In this document: positions 1 through 8,826 of the stretch, one piece after another
How the letters are laid out: every line of letters starts with the position of its first letter
How positions within the stretch are numbered: position 1 is the first letter of the stretch
Assembly: GCF_900099655.1 (NCBI RefSeq)
Contig: NZ_FNDC01000003.1
Coordinates: 124,001-188,000 of the forward strand
From: Planococcus glaciei
Lineage (GTDB): Bacteria; Bacillota; Bacilli; Bacillales_A; Planococcaceae
Direction of reading: 5' to 3'
DNA: 64,000 bases
Program-made: the position numbers and the translations under genes
The notes under the pieces: model-generated
The model's database searches: none
The model's input: the letters and a program-made list of their open reading frames with translations, nothing else
What the model was told of the DNA's origin: nothing

Positions 1-435
1 CGATTCTACAGAAGTAAACGTTATGCGCACCCCTTCTTTTTCCATGCCAAATGCACTTTGCAGCTGGTTCATCACGTCAAAACGCGTGACAATCCCGAGC
101 ATCTCGCCATTTTCGACGACGGCGATAATCGGGAAATCGTTCAATTCGACAATCGCTTTTTCAAAAACGTCATCAAGCTGTAAGTATACCTCCTGATTGA
201 CCATTACATCGCCGATTTTTGTTGTGCTGACAAAATCTTCTTTGGTTTTGCCGGAAAGGAAAAATGCACGGTATACGTGATACCAAGTGAAAATCCCTTT
301 ATATGCAGTGCCTTCCAATACCGGAAGTGCATCTATTGTATGCTGTTCAAGCAAATCTAGTCCAATTTGGACCGAATCATCCATTTTAACCGTATGGCAT
401 TTTTCTCTTTTGACCATTACACTTTTTACAAACAT
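1..435 (-). CDS. CBS-domain protein (AcuB-like), C-terminus outside window
   Basis: The frame is open from an ATG at 433-435 to the left window edge, giving 145 residues of an incomplete protein. A good ribosome binding site (AGAGGTGA) precedes the ATG. Two CBS repeats are recognisable: the first ends near TIDALPVLEG and a GIFTW segment, the second contains FPIIAVVENGEMLGIVTRFD. CBS pairs usually bind adenosyl ligands and regulate an attached or partner protein. After the second repeat the chain continues with VRITFTSVES, which resembles the start of the small ACT-like tail found in AcuB-type proteins. The function is therefore a ligand-sensing regulator of unknown target. The real length cannot be seen. 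Confidence 0.75.
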   Translation of the reverse strand, partial: MFVKSVMVKREKCHTVKMDDSVQIGLDLLEQHTIDALPVLEGTAYKGIFTWYHVYRAFFLSGKTKEDFVSTTKIGDVMVNQEVYLQLDDVFEKAIVELNDFPIIAVVENGEMLGIVTRFDVMNQLQSAFGMEKEGVRITFTSVES

Positions 436-503
436 CCAGTTCACCTCTGCCTTTTCTCTGCTTATGAGTAATTATTTCGCCATCACCATTGTGTTTCCCT
501 CTT

Positions 504-1313
504 TTATGGCAAAATTAACGTCCGGCCAACGGTTAATTCATTTGAGGATAATCCGTTCGCCTGTTTGATTTTTTCTACACCTGCGTTTGCCCCGGCAGAG
601 CCATAGGTATTAACGGCAATTCGGTAAAGTGTCTCACCTGGCTGAACCACATGCGTTTTACCAGATGCATTTTTCTTTTCCTCGGCTTCTTTTTCAGCTT
701 TGGCTTTTGCTTCCGCCTCTGCTTTCGCCTTAGCTTCTGCTCTCGCTTTTGCCTCTGCTTCTGCTTGGGCTTTAGCTTTTGCCTCGGCCTCCGCTTTTGC
801 TTCTGCTTGTGCTTTTGCCTGAGCTTCTGCCTGTGCCTTCGCTTTTGCCTCAGCTTCAGCCTTTGCCTTGGCATCTGCATCGGCTTTAGCTTTCGCATCC
901 GCTTCGGCTTTAGCAGCTGCTGCTTTTTCAGCTTTTTCTTTTTCAGCAGCAGCTTTTTCTGCTGCTTCTTTTGCTTGTTTTTCTTCTTTTTTCTTGTCTT
1001 CCTCTGCATCAGCAAGAATACCTGCGTTATCAGACGGTGAAGGATTTGTATCCAAGGTGACTTGATCGTTCACGGCGCTGGTTGTCAATGTGTCATCTGG
1101 CTCATACAAAACGGCCAAGTATATAAGAAGTGCTACAGGGAGTAAAATGAACATGAAAAATAAGGCAGGCAGCAGTACATTCTTTCTTTTCTTCGGCTTC
1201 TTTTTGCTCGTATTCGTTTTGCGGTAAGCCTTTCTCGAAGCTGCTGTACTGCTTTGAATTGCAATTTCCTGGCGTCCTTTTTCGATTGCCTCACGATAAT
1301 TTTGTTTTCCCAT
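504..1313 (-). CDS. ypbE: LysM-domain membrane protein, YpbE-like
   Basis: The protein has 269 residues. A basic N-terminus is followed by one membrane segment (around residues 46-68, LLPALFFMFILLPVALLIYL). Next comes a long Ala/Glu/Lys/Asp-rich stretch (about residues 105-215), then a C-terminal LysM domain starting at THVVQPGETLYRIA. LysM domains bind peptidoglycan, so this is probably a membrane-anchored wall-binding protein with a helical spacer. Its position downstream of recQ and ypbB matches ypbE of Bacillus subtilis, which is the main reason for the name. The gene ends a rightward-to-leftward run ypbB-recQ-ypbE; a gap of about 80 bases separates it from recQ. The spacer is low complexity, so its length probably varies between strains. 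Confidence 0.8.
   Translation of the reverse strand: MGKQNYREAIEKGRQEIAIQSSTAASRKAYRKTNTSKKKPKKRKNVLLPALFFMFILLPVALLIYLAVLYEPDDTLTTSAVNDQVTLDTNPSPSDNAGILADAEEDKKKEEKQAKEAAEKAAAEKEKAEKAAAAKAEADAKAKADADAKAKAEAEAKAKAQAEAQAKAQAEAKAEAEAKAKAQAEAEAKARAEAKAKAEAEAKAKAEKEAEEKKNASGKTHVVQPGETLYRIAVNTYGSAGANAGVEKIKQANGLSSNELTVGRTLILP
670..970. repeat. Low-complexity Ala/Glu/Lys-coding repeat inside ypbE
   Basis: About 300 bases of imperfect short units built on gcttttgcctc/gcttctgc motifs encode the KAKAEAEAKA-type spacer of the LysM protein. It also produces long open frames on the other strand and in other frames, which are not genes. Repeats of this kind are prone to slippage. Confidence 0.8.
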
Positions 1314-1396
1314 AGTCGACTACCCCTATCTGCTCTAATAACTCCATTATGCCGAAAAATTCCCTTTTTGTAAATGTCGTTTTCCGAAAATTGTCA

Positions 1397-2821
1397 TTAA
1401 GGCAATAGTGCATTTAGACGATTTTGCCAGCTCTCAAGTACTACTTTCTTCGGTTTCTCCAAGCGCTTGCTAAAAATCGAATAATCAATGCCATCATTCA
1501 CGCAGCAATTCTCGGGCTTTCCTTTCAAGTGCTGGTCAAAGCACTCGATGATATACTCCCGGATGCAGCTTTGGAGATTGACCAACTTCTTCATTTTATC
1601 CACTTGCTTGATTTTTTCCCTTTGAAGAAATTCCATTTGGCGCAAGGTTTCGGATTCGCTCAACCGGCTCAGCCAGTAAGCAACGACGCGCAATGCGGTT
1701 TCTCTCACAATGCCCTCAGCCACCAATTGTTCCGCGCCGGCTGGATGGGAAGCGACTTGCTGGATTTCATGCCGCGTCGGCAATTCGTCCATAACAAGGC
1801 TTTGCAGCAAGCCTTCATCGCCTTCTGCATAAAGCAAAGTGGCAAGTGCTGCTTCGCCGTCACGCCCCGCTCTTCCCACTTCCTGGACATACCCCTCAAC
1901 AGAAGTCGGCAATTGAAAATGCACGACATGCCGGATGTTTGAAATATGGACACCCATGCCGAACGCATTGGTCGAGCAAACCCAGTCCAATTCGCCGTTC
2001 TGGAATTGCTGCTGCACAAAAACGCGGTCTTGGTGTTCCATTCCGCCGTGATAGTACGAAGCGGAAATTCCCTGATCCATCAAAATGGCAGCAAGTTCCT
2101 GCGATTTTCGCCGTGTTCCGGCATAAATGATGCCCGGTCCTGCACTTCCGCGGACAAAAGAAGTGAGCCATTCCAGTTTCTGCCGGGAATCATCGAATTT
2201 CTTTATGTCATAGACAATATTTTTCCGGTCCATCGAATGCTTATATATAAAAGGCTCTTCGAGTTTCAAATACGTTTTGATTTCTTGGGTCACTTTTTCT
2301 GTCGCTGTAGCGGTCAGTGCCAGCACCTGCGGAAACTTCAGGATCGGAAGGATTTCCGCAATGCGGAGATAATCCGGCCGAAAGTCAAATCCCCATTGCG
2401 AAATGCAGTGGGCTTCATCTGCTACGAGCAGAGAAACGTGGATTTTCTCCAATTGTTTTTTGACAAAAGGCTGGACCAGCATCTCCGGAGAGATAAAAAT
2501 AAAACGGTAACTGCCAAGCGTCTGCCAAATTTTCTCTCTTTCCTGCGGCTTCAAAAAGGAGTTGATGGCCACTACAGACTTCTCCCCCATTTTTTTCAGC
2601 TGGGCAACCTGGTCCTGCATCAGCGACAGCAACGGCGAGACGACCAGTACGGTGCCCGGCAGAATATGTGCAGGCAGCTGATAACACATTGACTTGCCCA
2701 TGCCGGTCGGCAGAAGCGCAACCACGTCCTTGCCTTTTATGACCTGTTCAATCACTTCCCGCTGTCCTGGCCGGAATGACGAAAAGCCGTAGGCGGAAAA
2801 AAGCACTTCTTCTAATTTCAT
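1397..2821 (-). CDS. recQ: RecQ-family ATP-dependent DNA helicase (RecS type)
   Basis: This is a 474-residue superfamily 2 helicase. The Walker A motif is PTGMGKSMCYQLP (about residues 39-51), the DEAH box is VADEAHCISQWGFDFRP, motif III is LTATAT, and motif VI is VGRAGRDG. RecQ enzymes unwind DNA 3'-5' during recombination and fork repair. The length matches the shorter Bacillus RecQ (RecS), which lacks the HRDC domain; a zinc-binding tail with clustered Cys (CIREYIIECF, CCVNDG) is present. The start overlaps the end of ypbB by four bases (ATGA-type), indicating translational coupling. The pairing with ypbB is conserved in Bacillales. Confidence 0.95.
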   Translation of the reverse strand: MKLEEVLFSAYGFSSFRPGQREVIEQVIKGKDVVALLPTGMGKSMCYQLPAHILPGTVLVVSPLLSLMQDQVAQLKKMGEKSVVAINSFLKPQEREKIWQTLGSYRFIFISPEMLVQPFVKKQLEKIHVSLLVADEAHCISQWGFDFRPDYLRIAEILPILKFPQVLALTATATEKVTQEIKTYLKLEEPFIYKHSMDRKNIVYDIKKFDDSRQKLEWLTSFVRGSAGPGIIYAGTRRKSQELAAILMDQGISASYYHGGMEHQDRVFVQQQFQNGELDWVCSTNAFGMGVHISNIRHVVHFQLPTSVEGYVQEVGRAGRDGEAALATLLYAEGDEGLLQSLVMDELPTRHEIQQVASHPAGAEQLVAEGIVRETALRVVAYWLSRLSESETLRQMEFLQREKIKQVDKMKKLVNLQSCIREYIIECFDQHLKGKPENCCVNDGIDYSIFSKRLEKPKKVVLESWQNRLNALLP

Positions 2822-3888
2822 GGTTGGTCCTCCCTTAACGCAAGCGCCAAACGGATTTGGAAATATGTCGCGTCCGGCAGCTCTTCTTTTATATCCCTCA
2901 AGCGCTTCGTGTTTCGTTTTTTGCTGACGGTCACAATTTGTTCATACATGGCTGGCGGCATGAAAGGCGTAAAATTGAAAAAGGGGTCATTCATCGCCAG
3001 CTCCACAAAATGATCTTCAATGGTGCTGGTTTTCAATTGGCGGATTGCGGCAATTTCACTCAAGGAAAGGCCTTTTTCAAACAGCTTTTCTGTCCGCTGG
3101 GTCGACTCCGTCAAAACGGATCGTTGAATGACGTGATCAAGCAACGGGGAAAGCATAGGGAATCCGTTCCGCTCAAGTACATCGAGCCATGCATGCAATG
3201 CTTCTACTGCCGCTAATTGAACGTCCAGGATATGCAAATCATGCGCTAATGCAATCTGCTCCCACGTCATCCCACTCCACCCAAGGCCCGTTAAACGCTG
3301 CATCAGGACCATTTTCGAGCGTTCTTCGACATCCGCCGCCTCCAGGCTTTCCAGCATCTCCGCTTTAAAGCGGGCGACAGAAGCAGGGTCCCGGAAATTG
3401 ATCTTTTTCAAATAATGTTTAACCCACGACTGCAGGTCTTCTGCGTTATGTACCGGATCGAATCGGTTGGTTTGTTGGCTTGTATAGGATAAAGTCTGGA
3501 CGACCAAAGACAAGCGGTTCAAAAAGACGGCTTCATTGCCCCTGTATTTCCAGCCATTGAGCGGTGATGCCGGCATCGCATGAGCTAAAGCTTTATCCGT
3601 CAAATCGATCACTTGATCATTGTCTCTAAGCAGCTGACGGGCAAATAAGTTCTGGATTACTTCATCGTAAAGACGTTTTTCCAGATTTGGCATAGCTGCG
3701 AAATATGGGTGGAGCCGATAATAACCGACATCCTGAATGGTTTGGCCTGATTTCTTCCCTTTGATCAAATGGAACGGAGAAGAGATGGTGCGTTCTAAAT
3801 TTATGGCTTTCATAATGGTAATAACGAGCTCCTCGAATAACAAGAGCGGCCCCCCTAGCGTTTTTTGGTTGAAAAACATAGCAAACAC
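2818..3888 (-). CDS. ypbB: Helix-turn-helix protein YpbB, RecQ partner
   Basis: The protein has 356 residues. The C-terminal half has a helix-turn-helix-like segment (GLSLSEIAAIRQLKTSTIEDHF), typical of the domain found with RecQ in Bacillales. The N-terminal part (INLERTISSPFHLIKGKKSG) matches the YpbB family start. The exact biochemical role is not known; the fixed neighbourhood with recQ suggests it helps target or regulate the helicase. The real start could be the annotated one or an ATG a few codons downstream. The gene is divergent from fer, with about 60 bases between their start regions. Confidence 0.8.
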   Translation of the reverse strand: MFAMFFNQKTLGGPLLLFEELVITIMKAINLERTISSPFHLIKGKKSGQTIQDVGYYRLHPYFAAMPNLEKRLYDEVIQNLFARQLLRDNDQVIDLTDKALAHAMPASPLNGWKYRGNEAVFLNRLSLVVQTLSYTSQQTNRFDPVHNAEDLQSWVKHYLKKINFRDPASVARFKAEMLESLEAADVEERSKMVLMQRLTGLGWSGMTWEQIALAHDLHILDVQLAAVEALHAWLDVLERNGFPMLSPLLDHVIQRSVLTESTQRTEKLFEKGLSLSEIAAIRQLKTSTIEDHFVELAMNDPFFNFTPFMPPAMYEQIVTVSKKRNTKRLRDIKEELPDATYFQIRLALALREDQP

Positions 3889-3918
3889 CTTTAGAATGAA
3901 TTACGGTAGTATAACTGA

Positions 3919-4203
<285 letters not shown>

Positions 4204-4214
4204 TTTGAAACGCT

Positions 4215-4262
4215 AAAACAGGCGTTCACGAAAGCAAAGATGCTTTCGTGAACGCCTGTTTT
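4215..4262 (+). terminator. Rho-independent terminator of fer
   Basis: A near-perfect hairpin (AACAGGCGTTCACGAAAGC against its complement) is followed by TTTT. A-rich sequence on the other side could let it work in both directions. Confidence 0.85.
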
Positions 4263-4285
4263 GCATTATCAGCTGTTTATGCGGA

Positions 4286-4324
4286 TAAAAAAAGCTGAGC
4301 GAGAATTCTATCTTCCCGCTCAGC
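4286..4324 (-). terminator. Terminator of ribU
   Basis: On the minus strand, GCTGAGCGGGAAGA pairs with its partner around a short loop and is followed by seven T residues. It lies just past the ribU stop codon. Confidence 0.85.
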
Positions 4325-4335
4325 CCATTATGTCT

Positions 4336-4914
4336 TTATTGGTAATAAAGGCGCTGCTTGTCGATCCACTTTTGCATGCTGCTGAACATCAGCAGGACAA
4401 TAGCTGTCAGAATCAGCCCTTTAATCAAGTTGAATGGTAAGATTCCCAGAACAATTGTGCCGAATAGCGCATTGCCTGTTTCTGCAGGCATGTTCAAGAA
4501 ATACGTGTACATCGGCAAGAACACCAAGTAATTTAATACGCTCATGCCGATCGCCATGGACAATGTCCCGGCAGCCAATCCGAAAGCCATGCCTTTTTTT
4601 GTAGCCATTTTGCGGTAAATCACGTAGACGGGCATAATAAACAAAATGCTTGTTACAAAGTTGGCTAAATGGCCGACCGGAACGCCTGTAGGGCTTCCAG
4701 CAAAAAGCCAATCCAGCGCATTTTTGAAAAATGCTACGAGTATCCCCGCAACCGGCCCCATTGTAATGGCCGCAATCAAAGCCGGCACATCACTAAAATC
4801 GACTTTCAAGAAAGCGGGTAACGCTGGCAAAGGGAAATTGAAAAGCATCAAGATAAATGAGATGCTGCTCAACATTCCGATGACGATCATCGACTGCAAT
4901 TTTTTGTTCTTCAT
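4336..4914 (-). CDS. ribU: Riboflavin ECF transporter substrate-binding subunit RibU
   Basis: The protein has 192 residues when started at MKNKKLQSMIVIGML, whose ATG is preceded by AGGAGAG; a longer upstream reading lacks such a site. It is almost entirely hydrophobic, with about six membrane segments and the early motif FNFPLPALPAFLKVDFSD that is characteristic of RibU/FmnP. It binds riboflavin in the membrane and works with the shared energy-coupling module (EcfA/A'/T), which is encoded elsewhere. Control is clear in the sequence: an FMN riboswitch and a terminator hairpin lie in the leader, so FMN should shut off expression. Confidence 0.93.
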   Translation of the reverse strand: MKNKKLQSMIVIGMLSSISFILMLFNFPLPALPAFLKVDFSDVPALIAAITMGPVAGILVAFFKNALDWLFAGSPTGVPVGHLANFVTSILFIMPVYVIYRKMATKKGMAFGLAAGTLSMAIGMSVLNYLVFLPMYTYFLNMPAETGNALFGTIVLGILPFNLIKGLILTAIVLLMFSSMQKWIDKQRLYYQ

Positions 4915-4974
4915 ATTCCTCTCTCCTTGTAGTGATTCACCAGAAGAAAGGTTTGGACAATGTGGCCCTGTACA

Positions 4975-5006
4975 CAATAAAACCCTTAAGCACGTTCACT
5001 TAAGGG
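4975..5006 (-). terminator. Expression-platform terminator of the FMN riboswitch
   Basis: On the minus strand CCCTTAAG and CTTAAGGG form a hairpin with an 8-base loop followed by TTTTATTG, placed between the FMN aptamer and ribU. This is the expected attenuator of an RFN element. Confidence 0.88.
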
Positions 5007-5061
5007 AGAAAAGGCACATTTAATAAGCGCTGTGCTTATAGCTAAGCAACACACGTCCGCA

Positions 5062-5196
5062 CCTTCACCTTCTCCCATCCAGACTATACTGTCGGCTTTG
5101 GAATCTCACCAAATCCTGCGTTTTACGGCTCGCGGGCTTATGGACATAACGTCCAATTACCGCCGGTAGGGAATCACACCCTGCCCCGAAGATGAA
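5062..5196 (-). ncRNA. FMN riboswitch (RFN element)
   Basis: The minus strand carries the conserved RFN blocks in order: CTTCGGGGCAGGGTG, ATTCCCTACCGGCGGT, AGCCCGCGAGC, GATTTGGTGAGATTCC and the closing GGATGGGAGAAGGTGAAG. It precedes ribU and a terminator hairpin. FMN binding is expected to favour termination and so reduce riboflavin import. Confidence 0.97.
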
Positions 5197-5228
5197 TCGA
5201 TATTTTGTTATACCCTAATCTTAGTAGA

Positions 5229-5272
5229 AAACAGACACCTTGTAAACTAAATTGTTTACAAAGTGTCTGTTT
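5229..5272 (-). terminator. Terminator of sigX-rsiX
   Basis: A long hairpin (AACAGACACTTTGTAAAC with its complement, 6-base loop) lies right after the rsiX stop codon on the minus strand and is followed by TTTTC. It separates the sigX operon from ribU. Confidence 0.8.
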
Positions 5273-5279
5273 ATTTCAG

Positions 5280-6476
5280 TTATTCCGTTGTCCATGGCGT
5301 ATTGTTGGTTGCCACGGGTGTTTTCAGCGGCATTGTAAAATCATACCCCAGCCACTGCGGTTGCTCTGTATTGGCCAATTGAACTTGCTTGCCGTAAGAT
5401 TTGGCTGTCATGGCAAAGCTTTCAATCATGCGCTGGGCGTCCATTTCTTCCATAGAAGAGAAATCAAAAGGCGATTGAAATTCGATTTGGACAAGTTCAT
5501 CCGTTTCAGTCACCGAAAAAGCGATGTCTTTCGGCAGTGTGCTTTTCTGGAAATCATTCGGCGAATCTTTCATGGCTTGAAACGCTTCAGTAGCCGTTTC
5601 AAAAGGCATGCCATATCCAGGCGCCAAATAAGTTTCTCCTGCCGCTGTTGTAAATGCGTAAAAAGCGACATTCTTCACATCCGTCACAACCGGTTCCATC
5701 GGTCCCATCCCATTGAACTCCACCGGACTGCCGTCTTCATTCAATATCGCTACTTGACCGGCATCACGGAAAGTTTCCTGCAATGTGGACGTATAGACGC
5801 CGATGCTTGCAGAAGCCAAATCATATTGGTGGTCGCTTGGAAGCGTATGCTCAGCTCCTTGAGGACCCATGGCAATTCTCCCCACATACGGATGATATTC
5901 ATCAAAGCCAAGGGCTTGTTCATCAATTTGGCTGGCGTACTGATTATACAGTTCAACGGTATTCGGATTTTCCTTGCCGAAGTCATCCATGATTTGGGCA
6001 TCCGGAATCAGAAAAGAAAGCGGAATGACAAATGCGTTTTCAGTAACCCCAATCGTAAAAAGCGTATGCCCTTCCAAGTCTTCATCATAAATGGATATGC
6101 GGGCTGCCCCGGCATCTTCAGATTCCATAATGGACGTCTCTGCATCACCGGTTGCCGCATTTTCTTCCTGAAGCGTCCGATCTTCTGCTGAATCCGCGGT
6201 AGAAGCTGCAGACTGGTCCGCTCCGCTTTCCGTACTTTGTTCGTTGTGTGCTGAATCCATACCGCTTTGGCTTAATATCGAGGCAACCAATATGCCGATG
6301 GTGATAAAAGCAAGAGCCGCTACGAGCAGAGGCAGCCACTGTTTCTGCCGTTTGCGGGCAGGTTCTTTTTGGGTTAAACGCCGGTAAACTTCCTCTTTTG
6401 GCCGGTCGTCCCGGATAGCGGGGAAATCGCGCAGCAAATTCTCGATATGCTCATCATCCCAGTTGTCATGTGGCAT
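5280..6476 (-). CDS. rsiX: Anti-sigma factor RsiX-like membrane protein
   Basis: The protein has 398 residues. The N-terminal cytoplasmic part (about 1-45) contains WDDEHIENLLRDFPAIRDDR, resembling RsiX of B. subtilis. One membrane helix follows (about 46-68). The large extracellular part begins with a Ser/Ala/Glu-rich linker and continues with a folded domain. It should hold SigX at the membrane and release it on an envelope signal. The start overlaps the end of sigX by eleven bases, which implies coupling. The B. subtilis order resDE-sigX-rsiX is kept. Sequence similarity outside the N-terminus is not something I can judge, so the name rests partly on position. Confidence 0.85.
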   Translation of the reverse strand: MPHDNWDDEHIENLLRDFPAIRDDRPKEEVYRRLTQKEPARKRQKQWLPLLVAALAFITIGILVASILSQSGMDSAHNEQSTESGADQSAASTADSAEDRTLQEENAATGDAETSIMESEDAGAARISIYDEDLEGHTLFTIGVTENAFVIPLSFLIPDAQIMDDFGKENPNTVELYNQYASQIDEQALGFDEYHPYVGRIAMGPQGAEHTLPSDHQYDLASASIGVYTSTLQETFRDAGQVAILNEDGSPVEFNGMGPMEPVVTDVKNVAFYAFTTAAGETYLAPGYGMPFETATEAFQAMKDSPNDFQKSTLPKDIAFSVTETDELVQIEFQSPFDFSSMEEMDAQRMIESFAMTAKSYGKQVQLANTEQPQWLGYDFTMPLKTPVATNNTPWTTE

Positions 6477-6999
6477 TTGCCTCTCCCCCTTCCTTAGAGG
6501 ATAATTTTTCTCGCAGCGCTTTTATGGCACGATGCTGGGTGGTTTTAACTTTCCCTTCGCTCCAGCCCAGCACCTCAGCTGTTTCTGCAATCGATAAATC
6601 CTGGAAGAAACGCATGATGATGACCATCTTCTGGTCTCCGGTACATTGATCCAACGTCTTATACAGCAATATTTTGTCTTCATTTAAAGAAGCCACTTCT
6701 TCCGGAATGCGTTCTGGTGAAGTCAGTTGCTGGGTTTCCCAGTCAAAATGCTCAGCTGAATGCTTTTGGCGGACTGCCGTTTTGCGGAAATGGTCTATTG
6801 CTACATTTTTGGCAATGGAAAAAAGCCAGGTTTTTTCGGAACTCTTTCCTTCAAACCGATCATAAGCCTTAAAGACCCGAATATAGACTTCGTGCATCAA
6901 ATCTTCCGATAAATGACGGTTTTTCACCAGGTAGATGAGAAATTGGAACACGTCCTGATGATAGTCATCATACAAGCGATGGAAAACGGAGTCATCCAT
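6466..6999 (-). CDS. sigX: ECF RNA polymerase sigma factor SigX
   Basis: The protein has 177 residues with sigma region 2 (about 10-80, including DLMHEVYIRVFKAYDRFEG and TWLFSIAKNVAIDHFRK) and region 4 (about 120-168, MRFFQDLSIAETAEVLGWSE, then KTTQHRAIKALREKL). It directs RNA polymerase to envelope-stress promoters; in B. subtilis SigX controls genes that modify surface charge. The gene lies directly after resE and before its anti-sigma factor, as in B. subtilis. About 45 bases separate it from resE. Confidence 0.93.
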   Translation of the reverse strand: MDDSVFHRLYDDYHQDVFQFLIYLVKNRHLSEDLMHEVYIRVFKAYDRFEGKSSEKTWLFSIAKNVAIDHFRKTAVRQKHSAEHFDWETQQLTSPERIPEEVASLNEDKILLYKTLDQCTGDQKMVIIMRFFQDLSIAETAEVLGWSEGKVKTTQHRAIKALREKLSSKEGGEANAT

Positions 7000-7044
7000 A
7001 CACTCCCCCCGTTCTATGAATTAGTCGTCTCTGATTTCATAAAG

Positions 7045-8826
7045 TTACATCTTTTTAAGAGGCAGCAGGAAGACGAATGATGTCCCTTCCCCGACCGTGC
7101 TCTCTGCATAGATTTTTCCATCATGCGCATTGATGATGTTGCTGGCAATCGCAAGCCCTAATCCTGTACCGCTTTTGCCGAGCGTTCTCGCTTTGTCTGC
7201 TTTATAGAAACGTTCAAAAACATATTGCAGGTCTTCTTCGGGAATTCCGATTCCTGTATCATTCACGGAAACCTTGGCATATCCTTGTTCTTGTTCAACT
7301 TTGACAATCACTTGTCCTCCTGCCGGTGTATGGCGGAGCGCATTGTCGATTAAGTTTGTCATCACTTGTTCAATGCGGTCTTCATCAATTTCAGCTGCGG
7401 CCCAGTCGTCCAGCTCGGTTGCGAACGAAAGCTGAACGCCTGTTTCTTTAGCAGCCTGGGAGAATTTCAAGCTCATTCGTTCGATTACTTCATTGAATTG
7501 TACCAGTTCTTTATAAAGGCGCATATAGCCGGATTCCATGCGGGCAAGATTCAGCAGATCGGTCACAAGACGGCCCATTCGCTGGGACTCTTCGTAAATG
7601 ATTTTCGTCATCTCGCGCCGTTCATCCTCTGTGGTGCCGACATCATCCAGAAGCGCTTCGCTGTACCCTTGCAGCATCGCAATCGGCGTACGCAGTTCGT
7701 GGGAGACATTGGCAATAAAATCTTCCCGCAGTTTTTCCAAACGGTGCTGCTCCGTCATATTGTGAAGGACCGCAACCGCTCCACGTACGGATTCCCCACT
7801 GTAAAGCGGACTGAACGTGATGGCGTAATAGGCGCCTTCCATTTCGAGTTCTTCCTGGATTTCATCTTCATAATCGAGCACATGCTGCAGCATATGGATC
7901 ATTTCAGAAGGGAGCGGCTCCCCTTTTTCCACGCCTCTTTTCATCAGCCATTGCTGCAGCAATTTTTCTGCAGGCGGGTTGCTTAAAAGAATCGTGCCAT
8001 CTTGGTTAAACGTAATCACGGCATCCGCCATTGAAGTCAGGATGCTCGAAAGCTGTTCTTTTTCCTGGTTGATCACTTCAACGTGATGCTTCAGCTGGCG
8101 GCCCATTTGATTGAATGCGGTAGCCAGTTGTCCGATCTCATCACTTGAAGTCGCGCGCACTTTTGTATCAAAATTTCCTTTCGCCAATTCAAATGCGCCT
8201 TCACGCATTTTCCGGAGCGGCGAAGTGATGCGCGTCGATAAAAAGAAAGCAAAAAATGTCGTTAAAATAAAGGCGATAAAAGCGGAAAGGAACACGATGT
8301 TTGTCGTCCGTTCCGCCGTACGGTCCATCACTTCAAGGGACTGGTAAATGAACACCGTTCCATGCTTCTGCTCAACGGTCTGCAGCGGACTGGCAAGCAC
8401 AATATACGACTCCAGCATGTCTTCTTCGGTCAATGACGGCAGAAGCATTTCTTTCATGACGGTTTCATCGGTCTCGAACACTTTTTGGAAATCCGGTTCG
8501 TTTAAAATTTCTTCCCGTAGTTGATTCCCGTTGATGCCATTGTGGATATAGTAGGTACTTTCATGCGGAGCTTCCGCAATGACGGCGTTTGTTTCCGGCC
8601 CTAAAATGTCATCAATCACCGTCAGCGATATATTGACTTCTCCGTGGTCGTTGAAAATTGAAGCAATCGTATCCGCTTCTTTTGTCAACGTCTCCTCTAC
8701 CGCTTCGCTATGGTAATTTCCAAGAAACTCCAACAGCAGCACTGTCACAATAAAAAGGACAAAGGAAACGAGAAGCAGTATTGTGATCCACAGCTTCCCG
8801 ACTACACTATTCCATATTCTATTCAT
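7045..8826 (-). CDS. resE: Sensor histidine kinase ResE
   Basis: The protein has 593 residues, close to ResE of B. subtilis. It has two membrane helices (about 12-36 and 178-200) that flank an extracytoplasmic sensor region. A HAMP domain follows (TRITSPLRKMREGAFELAKG), then a PAS region (about 260-360) and the histidine box NVSHELRTP (phospho-acceptor near residue 370). The ATPase motifs are DNALRHTP, DTGIGIPEED and SGTGLGLAI. It senses oxygen limitation or nitric oxide and phosphorylates ResD. The start overlaps resD by eight bases, so the two are co-translated. Confidence 0.95.
   Translation of the reverse strand: MNRIWNSVVGKLWITILLLVSFVLFIVTVLLLEFLGNYHSEAVEETLTKEADTIASIFNDHGEVNISLTVIDDILGPETNAVIAEAPHESTYYIHNGINGNQLREEILNEPDFQKVFETDETVMKEMLLPSLTEEDMLESYIVLASPLQTVEQKHGTVFIYQSLEVMDRTAERTTNIVFLSAFIAFILTTFFAFFLSTRITSPLRKMREGAFELAKGNFDTKVRATSSDEIGQLATAFNQMGRQLKHHVEVINQEKEQLSSILTSMADAVITFNQDGTILLSNPPAEKLLQQWLMKRGVEKGEPLPSEMIHMLQHVLDYEDEIQEELEMEGAYYAITFSPLYSGESVRGAVAVLHNMTEQHRLEKLREDFIANVSHELRTPIAMLQGYSEALLDDVGTTEDERREMTKIIYEESQRMGRLVTDLLNLARMESGYMRLYKELVQFNEVIERMSLKFSQAAKETGVQLSFATELDDWAAAEIDEDRIEQVMTNLIDNALRHTPAGGQVIVKVEQEQGYAKVSVNDTGIGIPEEDLQYVFERFYKADKARTLGKSGTGLGLAIASNIINAHDGKIYAESTVGEGTSFVFLLPLKKM

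Noticed and set aside
651..1040. Open frame of 129 codons rich in Phe/Cys on the plus strand
   Set aside because: It is the antisense of the ypbE repeat and has no ribosome binding site.
1946..2692. 248-codon plus-strand frame
   Set aside because: It lies wholly antisense to recQ, whose motifs are clear; no start signal and no family.
5205..6191. 328-codon plus-strand frame opposite rsiX
   Set aside because: It covers a terminator and the rsiX gene in antisense, and has Cys/His/Arg-rich composition typical of a shadow frame.
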